Below the pieces are notes generated by a model. That model did no database searches and had not been told where the DNA came from. It was given only the letters and a program-made list of their open reading frames with translations. This document shows positions 52,335 through 59,570 of a DNA stretch of 64,000 nucleotides, piece after piece. The stretch lies in contig NZ_RBWU01000008.1 of assembly GCF_003634705.1 (NCBI RefSeq), forward strand, positions 186,001 to 250,000, written 5' to 3'. A program made the translations under genes and the position numbers. The stretch comes from Actinomadura pelletieri DSM 43383. GTDB taxonomy: Bacteria; Actinomycetota; Actinomycetes; Streptosporangiales; Streptosporangiaceae. Position 1 is the first letter of the stretch, and each line of letters starts with the position of its first letter.

Positions 52335-52585
52335 AGCCCACCACCCTCCTGAATTGGCTGCCGGACAAACTATGTCCGGCACTTCTGAAGGCTGGCTAAG
52401 CTCGCTCAAGATGGCCCCGGTCATAACGCTGAAAAGGGCGGAAGCGTTTCCGTGGATCTCCGGCTCGTTCGAGGACGGCTTTAGTTGCGATTTGTTCGTG
52501 CTTCAGCCGTCGTTGATGCGATTGGCGATCGGACTCGTGCGCAAATGTTCGGCGCGCGTACAGGGCGAGCAGTAAAGGAGACGTA
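52335..52585. promoter_or_regulatory. Divergent promoter region between aryl-acid operon and secreted-protein gene
   Basis: 251 bp without a gene. It holds a perfect palindrome at 52360-52380 just upstream of the leftward start, and a CTTTAG element at 52479-52484 pointing to the rightward gene, embedded in GGCTTTAGTTGCGA that resembles the GGCTTTAGTGCGA of the PKS promoter region. AAAGGAG at 52574-52580 is the ribosome site of the rightward gene. It is richer in A/T than the flanking genes. Confidence 0.7.
52360..52380. promoter_or_regulatory. Perfect 8+5+8 palindrome, candidate operator
   Basis: GCCGGACA-AACTA-TGTCCGGC: two perfect 8-bp arms around a 5-bp spacer, 25 bp upstream of the GTG start of the KAS III-like gene and immediately before its ribosome site. 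The size and symmetry fit a dimeric repressor site (for example TetR family) controlling the aryl-acid operon. No such regulator gene lies in the window. A small hairpin in the 5' leader is the alternative. Confidence 0.7.
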
Positions 52586-53146
52586 ATGGGGCTTTCCTCG
52601 CCGCGACCGCGAAGATACGCCCGGCTGACCGCGGTGACCGCCGCGGTCGTCGTGGTGGGGGCGGTGCAGTCGGTCCCCGCGTCGGCCGATCGCACGGGCT
52701 CGCCCGGCGAACGCCGGTGCGAGGTCCTCGACAACCTCCGGGAGCAGACCATCCGGTTCGAGTCGCTGGGCAGCGGTTCCCTGGAGATGCAGGTCGGCGA
52801 CTCGGGGTCGTACTACGACAACATCTACGACGCGAGCGGCAAGACCATCGGCAACGCCATCGGCGTCGTCACGGCCGTCTACAAGAACTCCGACGGCCAT
52901 CTGATGACCAAGTACGCCGAGGCCGTCAAGTTGCCGGGCGGAATCGTGCGGGCCGAGGGCTGGGTCGACCGGACGAAGGTCTGGCAGAACAAGACCGTCC
53001 GGTACCGGGCCTACGGACTGACCGGCAGGTTCCGCGGCAAGGTCGGATACCGCAAGTGGTTCATCCCGCCGCCGCCTCCCGGCACCCCGCCGGGCTCCGG
53101 AGGCGGAGACGTGAAGATCCACCTCAAGATGGTGCTCTGCGGCTGA
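52586..53146 (+). CDS. Secreted small protein, allene-oxide-cyclase/dirigent-like beta-barrel (tentative)
   Basis: 186 residues from ATG 52586, 5 nt after AAAGGAG. Residues 1-34 are a clear signal peptide (PRPRRYARL, a hydrophobic run to about 30, then PASA cleavage site before Asp35). The mature part contains GDSGSYYDNIYDASGKTIGN followed by alternating hydrophobic strands and a Gly-rich turn (AEAVKLPGGIVRAEGWV), a pattern I associate with the allene oxide cyclase/dirigent barrel superfamily. A Pro/Gly loop (IPPPPPGTPPG) precedes the last strand. Two cysteines, Cys45 and Cys185, sit at the ends of the mature chain and could form a disulfide. It is the only gene on this strand between two leftward operons and has its own promoter region and terminator. 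The function is unknown: an extracellular cyclase or binding protein for the product is possible but unproven. Confidence 0.75.
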   Translation: MGLSSPRPRRYARLTAVTAAVVVVGAVQSVPASADRTGSPGERRCEVLDNLREQTIRFESLGSGSLEMQVGDSGSYYDNIYDASGKTIGNAIGVVTAVYKNSDGHLMTKYAEAVKLPGGIVRAEGWVDRTKVWQNKTVRYRAYGLTGRFRGKVGYRKWFIPPPPPGTPPGSGGGDVKIHLKMVLCG

Positions 53147-53184
53147 ACGCCGCGGACCCGCGCTCGCGCGGAGAGCGCACAGGG

Positions 53185-53225
53185 ACCGGCCCCGGTTCGG
53201 AAGCGGATTCCGAACCGGGGCCGGT
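53185..53225. terminator. Bidirectional terminator hairpin between convergent genes
   Basis: A perfect 18-bp stem: arms 53185-53202 and 53208-53225, each based on ACCGGCCCCGGTTCGGAA and its complement, around the 5-base loop GCGGA. A TTCTT follows on the plus strand; there is no long T-run, as is common in actinobacteria. It lies 38 bp after the secreted-protein stop and 80 bp beyond the aminotransferase stop, placed to end both transcripts. Confidence 0.88.
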
Positions 53226-53233
53226 TCTTCGCT

Positions 53234-53297
53234 GCGAGCACCGACACGGGCGCCGACGCGAGCGCCGACACGGGCGCCGACGCGAGCGCCGACACGG
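53234..53297. repeat. 24-bp tandem repeat, about 2.7 copies
   Basis: Units start at 53234, 53258 and 53282 (GCGAGCRCCGACACGGGCGC then CGAC); the third is partial. It lies between the terminator hairpin and the aminotransferase stop codon, is non-coding and has no CRISPR-like unique spacers. Confidence 0.8.
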
Positions 53298-53305
53298 TGC
53301 CGGTC

Positions 53306-54460
53306 TCAGGCGGTCGCGGGCGTCGGGGAGAGGTCGCCGACGACCTTCAGAAGTTCGTCGGCGACGGTCCGCACGTCGGCGTCGTCCAGGGCCGGGTGCA
53401 GGGGCAACAGGAGCGTCCTCCCGGCGGCCTCGTCGGTGCCGGGCAGGTGCCCGCCGGCCCGGTACAGCGGCACCCGGTGCAGCGGGAAATAGCGGTAGGC
53501 GGTGTAGATGCCGCGGGCGAGCAGTTCCGCCGCGACCTGGTCGCGGATCGCCGCGTCGAGCTGGACCCAGTAGAAGTAGTGCGACGTGGTGTGCCCGTCG
53601 GGCAGCGGCGGCGGAAGGCTGACACCGTCGGCCCCGGCCAGCAGCCGGTCGTAGTCCGCGGCGATCTCCCTGCGCCGTTCGATGAACCCGGGCAGCCGCC
53701 GTAGCTGCGCGATCCCGATCGCGGCGGTCATGTCGTTGCCGATGAGCCGTCGCCCGAAGTCCTGGACGTCCGGCGTCCACCAGCGGGGCTTGCCCCGGCC
53801 CGCGGTGATGAACGCGCTGCGGTCCTCAAGGCCGTGATAGGCCAGCCGGTACGAGCGGCGCGCGAGATCCGGGTCCCGGACGTAGATCATGCCGCCGTCA
53901 CCGGTGGTGATGATCTTCCGGGAGTCGAAGCTCCACACCGCGATGTCGCCGAAGGTGCCGCACTTGGCGCCGTCCACCTCCGACGCCAGCGAGAGCGCCG
54001 CGTCCTCGATCAGCGGAATGCCCCGCTCCCGGCAGAGGGCGGCGATACCGACGATGTCGCCGGGCCGGCCCCCGTAGTGCAGCACCATCACCGCCTTCGT
54101 CCGCGGCGTCAGCGCCCGCTCCACGTCCGCGACGGTGGGGTTCAGCGTCCGCGGCTCGACGTCGCAGAAGACCGGACGGCCGCCCGCCGCCATGACCGCG
54201 TTGGCCCCGGCGATGAAGTTCACGGACGGGAGCACCACGTCGTCGCCGGGGCCGACCTCCAGCAGTTCCATCGTGAGGAACAGCCCGGAGGTGGCCGAGT
54301 TGAGGAAGACGACATGCTCCGCGGGCACGCCCAGATGGGCGGCGAACTGCTCCTCGAACGCCACGGTCCGGGGCCCGTGCCCGACCCAACTGTCGGCGAA
54401 CGTCTCGCGGACGGCCTCAAGCTCCTCGTCGCCGAGACACGGCTGGAAGACATTGATCAT
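53306..54460 (-). CDS. PLP-dependent sugar aminotransferase (DegT/DnrJ/EryC1/StrS family)
   Basis: 384 residues from ATG 54460, overlapping the preceding stop as ATGA. Family landmarks: NSATSGLFLTMELL (phosphate site), GDDVVLPSVNFIAGANAV, the LIEDAALSLAS aspartate and the PLP lysine in SFDSRKIITTGDGGM. It would transfer an amino group from glutamate or glutamine to a keto-dideoxyhexose nucleotide. It is distinct from the second family member at 62662-63780, and the start MINVFQPCLGDEEL is reminiscent of enzymes that aminate C4. That regiochemistry is a guess. It is coupled to a KAS III-like acyltransferase and near a glycosyltransferase, suggesting that its amino sugar may be the acceptor of the aryl group. 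Confidence 0.88.
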   Translation of the reverse strand: MINVFQPCLGDEELEAVRETFADSWVGHGPRTVAFEEQFAAHLGVPAEHVVFLNSATSGLFLTMELLEVGPGDDVVLPSVNFIAGANAVMAAGGRPVFCDVEPRTLNPTVADVERALTPRTKAVMVLHYGGRPGDIVGIAALCRERGIPLIEDAALSLASEVDGAKCGTFGDIAVWSFDSRKIITTGDGGMIYVRDPDLARRSYRLAYHGLEDRSAFITAGRGKPRWWTPDVQDFGRRLIGNDMTAAIGIAQLRRLPGFIERRREIAADYDRLLAGADGVSLPPPLPDGHTTSHYFYWVQLDAAIRDQVAAELLARGIYTAYRYFPLHRVPLYRAGGHLPGTDEAAGRTLLLPLHPALDDADVRTVADELLKVVGDLSPTPATA

Positions 54461-55503
54461 GACGTCGCTCCGGACGCCACCCACTGCGGCGTTTCGACGA
54501 TCTTGATGACGGCGCAGGAGAGGACCATGCCGGGACCGACGCCGAGCATGCAGAAGTGGTCGCCGGGCCCGAGTTCCCCGGAGTTCAGCAGGTGCTCCAG
54601 CGAGAGGACCTGGTCCGTCGTCCCGCAGTGGCCGATGGTGCGGCCGTACTCGAGGGACGGGGTGAAGTTGTCCACCCCCATGATCGCCATGCCGTGGGCC
54701 TTGACGATATGGCCGGCCGAGTTCACCACGGCCAGGTGCGCGACATCGGACGCGGCGATGCCCGCCTCCTCCAGGGTGCCGTCCACCAGCCGCTTCACCG
54801 CGGCCTGCATCTCCAGGATCCGCGCCGCCATCTGGGCCTGCTGCTCCGGCGAGACGAGCTTCTGCCGCCGGGCGTTGGTCTCCAGGGGCCTGCCGACCGT
54901 CATCGGCGGCGGGAAGATCCCCTGCGCGAGGTGGTCCTTGCCCTCGGGAACGGTCGTGGAGCGGACGGACAGCACCTCGGCGAAGCCCGGCTCCTTGGTC
55001 ACCAGCAACGCGGCGGCCGCGTCGCCCAGGACGAACGGGCCCCCGCGCCAGCGGTCGATGAGCGGCGTGCCGTAGTTGTCGGCGCCGACCAGCAGGGCCG
55101 CCTTCCGCTCCGGGTCGGCGGTGAGGTACGCGGCGGCCAGGCTGAGCGAGGCGAACAGGCCGCTGCACCCCTGCCGGACCTCCATTGCCTCGACCTCGCC
55201 GCCGACGAGGTCCTCCTGGAGCAGCGAGCACGGCAGCCAGTCCTGCGGTCCCTGCGGCCAGGTGTAGGTGTAGAGCAGCAGATCGAGGTCCGTCGGGCTG
55301 TGCCCCGACCGTTTGAAGGCCTCCTGGGCCGCGCTCAGGGCCATCTCCGGCGCCGGGACGTCACCGGCGACCGCGGCGGAGGTCATGCCGTGCGCCGCGG
55401 CCTCCTCCGGGGAGCAGAGTCCCTGCTCGACGGCCGACTCCACGCTCACCCTCGCGGGAATGTGGACTCCCAGCCCCTTGAGGAAAATCTTCGGCGTTCC
55501 CAA
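54457..55503 (-). CDS. KAS III-like acyltransferase, second copy
   Basis: 348 residues from TTG 55503, 7 nt after GAGAGG; no closer ATG or GTG keeps the FLKGLGVHIP strand. Same subfamily as the protein at 51291-52334, with nucleophile Cys113 at the same residue number (RQGCSGLF). The FabH PHQAN histidine is again absent (VVNSAGHIVKAHG) and the Asn region reads IGHCGTTDQ. Predicted acyl transfer, not condensation. It is located between a glycosyltransferase and an aminotransferase, which favours the final attachment of the chlorinated aryl group to the sugar (the ChlB6-like role), leaving the other copy for PKS-to-ACP transfer. That division of labour is inference. Confidence 0.85.
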   Translation of the reverse strand: MGTPKIFLKGLGVHIPARVSVESAVEQGLCSPEEAAAHGMTSAAVAGDVPAPEMALSAAQEAFKRSGHSPTDLDLLLYTYTWPQGPQDWLPCSLLQEDLVGGEVEAMEVRQGCSGLFASLSLAAAYLTADPERKAALLVGADNYGTPLIDRWRGGPFVLGDAAAALLVTKEPGFAEVLSVRSTTVPEGKDHLAQGIFPPPMTVGRPLETNARRQKLVSPEQQAQMAARILEMQAAVKRLVDGTLEEAGIAASDVAHLAVVNSAGHIVKAHGMAIMGVDNFTPSLEYGRTIGHCGTTDQVLSLEHLLNSGELGPGDHFCMLGVGPGMVLSCAVIKIVETPQWVASGATS

Positions 55504-55546
55504 CGCTGAGCCTCTCTTTCGATGGACGGTTCGGTGCTTGCGGCGG

Positions 55547-56758
55547 TCAGGCCAGCCCCTCCAGGACGGCGACCACCTCGGCGGGCGGGCTCGGCTGGGC
55601 CAGCACCTGGTCGGCCAGCCGCCGTGCGGACTCCCGCAGCGGCCCGTCCGACAGCGCCTGCGCCGCGGCCGACCTGATGTCGGCCTGCTCCACCGAGTCG
55701 AGGTGCAGGTTCAGGCCCGCGCCGGTGCCGGCGAGGGCGGCGCCGTTGGCCACCTGGCCGGGGATCTTCGTGATGGTGATCTGCGGAACGCCGTACCGGG
55801 CGGCGGTGAGCATCGTGCCGGTGCCGCCCTGGTGGATGATCGCGTCGCAACCGGGCAGCAGCACGTTGAGCGGCAGCTCTTCGGCCACCCGCACCTTGCC
55901 CGGCTCCTCCGTCACCAGGCCCGCGTCGGCCTTCTTGACCGTGACGACGACCTCGACGTCCAGGTCGGCCAGGTTCGCAATGATCTGCGGCACCAGATCA
56001 CCGACGGTGCCGAGGGCCTGGGACGTGGTGATGCCGCGCGTCACGCACACCCGCGGGCGGGTCGTGGGCTCGCGCAGCCAGTCCGGGGCGACGGCCGAGC
56101 CGTTGTACGGCACGTACCGGATCGGGACCCGGTTCGGGATCCCGTCGATCTGGAGGACGTCGGGGCAGGGATCGATGTTGCGGACCGCCTCGCCGCCGCC
56201 CATCTCCAGGCCGTACCGCGCGTAGACCTTGGCCAGGTCGCCCGCCCACGGCCCCTGGTACAGACGGCGTCCGGGGAACCCGAACTCCGGGGTGACGAGC
56301 GTGCCGTCCATGTGATGGACGAGCGGCACGCCCACCGCCTGCGCGACGACCGGCGCGGCCAGGACCAGCGGATCCGACACGACCAGGTCGGGCCGCCACG
56401 CCCGCGCGAACGGGACGAGATCCTCCGCCATGGCCTCGGCGCTGCGGATGTAGGGCTCGCCCATCAGCTCGTCGATCCGGTCCGCGAGCCGCGCGCGCTC
56501 CTCCGGGGTCGGCTCCGCGCCGCCCTCCTTACGCTGGAAGTGGGCGGCGGCGATCGGGGCGCGCTCGTCCCACACCTTGATCGGGTCGTAGGCCTCGCCG
56601 ACGGTGATGGCCGCCATCCCCGACGCCGCGATCGCCCCGGCGACCGATTTCTGCCCCGCCACCCGCACCTCGTGCCCGGCCAGCCGGCTGGCCCAGATCA
56701 ACGGGACCATCGGGTAATAGTGCGGGGGAATGGCCCACGGCAGAAAAAGAACCTTCAC
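55547..56758 (-). CDS. Macrolide-type glycosyltransferase (GT1 family)
   Basis: 403 residues from GTG 56758, which starts the first strand VKVLFLPWAIPPHYYP and is well spaced from GAGGGG; a GTG at 56767 is the alternative. It is a two-domain GT-B enzyme: acceptor domain 1 to about 210, then donor domain with VCVTRGI and the nucleotide-sugar loop AIIHQGGTGTMLTAARYGVPQI near 330. It resembles the glycosyltransferases of macrolide and aromatic polyketide clusters. It would attach a TDP-deoxysugar, probably the amino sugar made by the flanking genes, to the aglycone. Unlike DesVII or EryCIII, no auxiliary P450-like activator (DesVIII type) is seen; the adjacent P450 keeps its haem cysteine. It is the first gene of its leftward operon. 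Confidence 0.9.
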   Translation of the reverse strand: MKVLFLPWAIPPHYYPMVPLIWASRLAGHEVRVAGQKSVAGAIAASGMAAITVGEAYDPIKVWDERAPIAAAHFQRKEGGAEPTPEERARLADRIDELMGEPYIRSAEAMAEDLVPFARAWRPDLVVSDPLVLAAPVVAQAVGVPLVHHMDGTLVTPEFGFPGRRLYQGPWAGDLAKVYARYGLEMGGGEAVRNIDPCPDVLQIDGIPNRVPIRYVPYNGSAVAPDWLREPTTRPRVCVTRGITTSQALGTVGDLVPQIIANLADLDVEVVVTVKKADAGLVTEEPGKVRVAEELPLNVLLPGCDAIIHQGGTGTMLTAARYGVPQITITKIPGQVANGAALAGTGAGLNLHLDSVEQADIRSAAAQALSDGPLRESARRLADQVLAQPSPPAEVVAVLEGLA

Positions 56759-57011
56759 GATGTGCACGTCCCCTCGATCGGCCGGCGCCCGACCCGGTCG
56801 GCGCTCTCGTCGAAAGCGGTCGAGGCCGGAGGATGACCCAAGTCTGGAACCGCAGTGCATCCCGTGCCGCTAAAGCATGGACAGTCCCGGGCTAAATCCG
56901 GCGATTTGCCGACGCTTTAGAGCGGCGCCGCATCATCGGACGATTACCAGGAATGCCGACCGAACGAAACGATCTCCGGACGCCGGGAATTCAGCCAGAA
57001 AGGAACGGCAC
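56759..57011. promoter_or_regulatory. Divergent promoter region between glycosyltransferase and P450
   Basis: 253 bp without a gene. Two related elements face outward: CTAAAG at 56870-56875 (CTTTAG toward the glycosyltransferase) inside GCCGCTAAAGC, and CTTTAG at 56915-56920 toward the P450 inside GCTTTAGAGCGGC. Together they form an interrupted inverted repeat (56866-56876 and 56914-56926) that recalls the larger one at 19950-20107. An AAAGGAA ribosome site lies just before the P450 start. Confidence 0.65.
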
Positions 57012-58229
57012 ATGGCAGACAGCTCGCCCTCCACCGAGACGGCGGCGCCGGTCGAACTGCCGATCGAGCGGAGCGACCCGTTCGACCCGCCGCCCGAGCT
57101 GGGGCGCTACCGGGAGGAGTCCCCGCTGCGCCGGCTGGCCTACCCCGACGGCCATATCGGCTGGCTGGTGACGGGCCATGCCCTGGCCAGGACGATCCTG
57201 TCCGATTCCCGTTTCAGCGCGCGGATGGAGCTCAAGCGTTCACCCGTACAGCGCGCGGGAGCACAGGCGATCATGGGCAGGCCCGCGCCGCCCGGAACGT
57301 TCATCGCGATGGACCCGCCGGACCACACCCGGTTCCGCCGGCTGCTCACCCGCGAGTTCACCGCGCGCCGGATGAAGGCGCTCGAACCGCGGATCGAGAC
57401 CATCGTCGCCGACCACCTGGACGCGATGGAGAAGGCCGGCCCGCCGACCGACCTGGTTCCCGCGTTCGCGCAGCCGATCCCGCTGCTGGTGATCTGCGAG
57501 CTGCTCGGTGTGCCCCTCGCGGACCAGGAGATCATCCAGCGGACCGCCGCCACCGTGGTCAGCCTCGGCTCCACGCCCGAGCAGGTGCGGGAGGCCATGA
57601 TCACGGCGGCGATGTACCTGCGTGAACTCGCCGGACGCAAGCGCGCCGAGCCGACCGACGACCTGCTCAGCGCCCTGGTCAACAGCGGCGAGCTGACCGA
57701 CGACGAGATCACCGGCGTCGGCATGCTGCTGCTCGGCGCGGGCCACGAGACGACGACGAACATGCTGGCCCTCGGCACCTACGCCCTGCTCCGCCATCCC
57801 GCCCAGATGGAGCGGCTGCGCGCGGATCCCGCACTGGCCGAGAGCGCGGTGGAGGAACTGCTGCGCTACCTGACCGTCGTCCAGTACGGCACGACCCGGG
57901 CCGCGCTGGAGGACGTCGAGCTGGACGGCCACCTGATCAAGGAGGGCGAGGTGGTCGCGGTGTCGCTGCCGGCCGCCAACCGTGACCCGGCGCGGTTCAC
58001 CGATCCCGACGCCCTCGACCTCGCCTCCCCGGCGACCGGGCACCTGGCGTTCGGGCACGGCGTCCACCAGTGCCTCGGGCAGCCCCTGGCGCGCATCGAG
58101 ATGCGGGTCGGCTACCTGGCGCTGCTCAACCGGTTCCCGGGCCTGCGCCTGGACGCCGAGCCGGACGGGATTCCGATGCGGGAGGACATGAACACCTACG
58201 GTGTGCACCGCCTTCCGGTCAGTTGGTGA
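57012..58229 (+). CDS. Cytochrome P450 monooxygenase
   Basis: 405 residues from ATG 57012, preceded by AAAGGAA; longer in-frame starts upstream lie in the promoter region and are not needed. Haem ligand Cys354 in FGHGVHQCLGQPLAR, I-helix AGHETTTN at 243-250, ExxR in VEELLRYL. Length and motifs are those of soluble bacterial class I P450s that hydroxylate or epoxidise macrolides late in biosynthesis. Substrate and position cannot be read from sequence. No ferredoxin gene is adjacent. It is transcribed away from the glycosyltransferase and followed after 63 bp by the sensor kinase gene. Confidence 0.93.
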   Translation: MADSSPSTETAAPVELPIERSDPFDPPPELGRYREESPLRRLAYPDGHIGWLVTGHALARTILSDSRFSARMELKRSPVQRAGAQAIMGRPAPPGTFIAMDPPDHTRFRRLLTREFTARRMKALEPRIETIVADHLDAMEKAGPPTDLVPAFAQPIPLLVICELLGVPLADQEIIQRTAATVVSLGSTPEQVREAMITAAMYLRELAGRKRAEPTDDLLSALVNSGELTDDEITGVGMLLLGAGHETTTNMLALGTYALLRHPAQMERLRADPALAESAVEELLRYLTVVQYGTTRAALEDVELDGHLIKEGEVVAVSLPAANRDPARFTDPDALDLASPATGHLAFGHGVHQCLGQPLARIEMRVGYLALLNRFPGLRLDAEPDGIPMREDMNTYGVHRLPVSW

Positions 58230-58292
58230 TCTTTCGGCCGATGGCCGGCGACCGCCTAGGCCGTCCGGGACGGCAACCTTTAACCTGAGCCC

Positions 58293-59570
58293 GTGAGGAT
58301 CACCGGCGAGCGACCAGTACGGGACGTCCTGTTCGACGTGGTCGCGGTGGCGATCGCCCTGTTCCTCAGCCTCGTCGCCGTCGCGGGCGACCACCCGGTG
58401 GTGAAGCCCCACCACGGGTTCTCCGCGGCGGTGCTGGTGGCGTCCGCATGCTCCCTGTTCTGGCGGCACCGGGCGCCGCTGACCGTCGCCTGGATCGCCG
58501 CGGTGACGGCGGCGACGCTGCCGATCGTGGAATGGGTGCAGCCGGGCGCCCTGCTGAACATCGACGACCAGCAGGCGTTCGGCAACCTGCTGGTCTGGCC
58601 GGTGACCGGGGCGTTCGCCGCCTACAGCGTGATGGCGTTCGCCGACGACCGGCATGCGGCCTGGTCCCGGTGGGCGCCGGTGGTGGTCTGCGCCGTCGGC
58701 GCGGTCCTCATCGTGCAGGTGCTGCCCCAGGTGCCGCCGCAGAACTACGCCGACGCGGCCGGCAACCCCGACGGCGTCGCCTTCCGCAGCGTGGTGTTCG
58801 TGGGCGGCGGTGCGCTCCTCGGCCTCTACACCGCGGCCCGGCGGCGGCTGCTGCGCGGGCTGCTGGAACGGGCCGAACGGGCCGAGCGCGAGCGGCACCT
58901 GCTCGCCGAGCAGGTCCGCGCGGAGGAGCGGGCGCGGGTGGCGGCGGAGATGCATGACGTGGTCACCCATCGGGTGAGCCTGATGGTGGTGCAGGCCGGC
59001 GCGTTACGGGTCACCACGCAGGACGAGAAGGTCCGGGGCGCGGCCGAGGAGATGCGCGCGACCGGATGCAAGGCACTGGAGGAGCTGCGCGACGTGGTGG
59101 GGCTGCTGCGCGCCGGCGGCGGAGCGAGCGCCGAGCCCGACCATGCCGAGGACGCCGTGGCGCCGGTCCCCGACCTGGGCGGGCTGATCAGCGAGTCCGA
59201 GTCGGTGGGCGTTCCGGTGGAGTTGGTCGAGGAGGGCGCTCCGGCACCGACCTCGGTGGTGATCGGCCGGACGCTGTACCGGGTCGTCCAGGAATCGCTC
59301 ACCAACGTGCGCAAACACGCCCCCGGCGCCCGGGTGCGGGTGAACCTGCGGTACCTGTCCGACGCGATTCAGGTCACCGTCCACAACACCGTGCCGACCG
59401 AGGACGTCGACGTCGAGCTGACGTCGGCGGGTTCGGGCACCGGCCTGCTCGGGCTGCGTCAGCGGGTCGAGCTGCTCAACGGCAGTCTGGACGCCGGACC
59501 CGACCAGGACGGATTCCGTGTCGACGTGAGGCTCCCGACCTACCTGCCCGTCCCCGGATCCAGCTCCTGA
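58293..59570 (+). CDS. Two-component sensor histidine kinase (HisKA_3 type)
   Basis: 425 residues from GTG 58293. The N-terminal membrane part to about 190 has several hydrophobic segments (VLFDVVAVAIALFLSLVAV, FSAAVLVASACSLF and others). A coiled linker (LLERAERAERERHLLAEQVR) leads to the dimerisation/phosphoacceptor segment with His221 in AAEMHDVVTHRVS, then an ATPase domain with N-box ESLTNVRKH and G-box GTGLLGLRQRVELL. This is the NarL-partner class of kinase. No response-regulator gene is adjacent: the next gene is a convergent transporter permease whose stop overlaps this one by 31 bp. Signal and target are unknown. Confidence 0.92.
   Translation: MRITGERPVRDVLFDVVAVAIALFLSLVAVAGDHPVVKPHHGFSAAVLVASACSLFWRHRAPLTVAWIAAVTAATLPIVEWVQPGALLNIDDQQAFGNLLVWPVTGAFAAYSVMAFADDRHAAWSRWAPVVVCAVGAVLIVQVLPQVPPQNYADAAGNPDGVAFRSVVFVGGGALLGLYTAARRRLLRGLLERAERAERERHLLAEQVRAEERARVAAEMHDVVTHRVSLMVVQAGALRVTTQDEKVRGAAEEMRATGCKALEELRDVVGLLRAGGGASAEPDHAEDAVAPVPDLGGLISESESVGVPVELVEEGAPAPTSVVIGRTLYRVVQESLTNVRKHAPGARVRVNLRYLSDAIQVTVHNTVPTEDVDVELTSAGSGTGLLGLRQRVELLNGSLDAGPDQDGFRVDVRLPTYLPVPGSSS

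Noticed and set aside
52335..52585. Riboswitch or attenuator before the KAS III-like gene
   Set aside because: Only a simple 8-bp palindrome is visible, with no conserved aptamer features; an operator is a simpler reading.
53234..53297. CRISPR-like array
   Set aside because: The 24-bp units are contiguous with no unique spacers and no cas genes are present.
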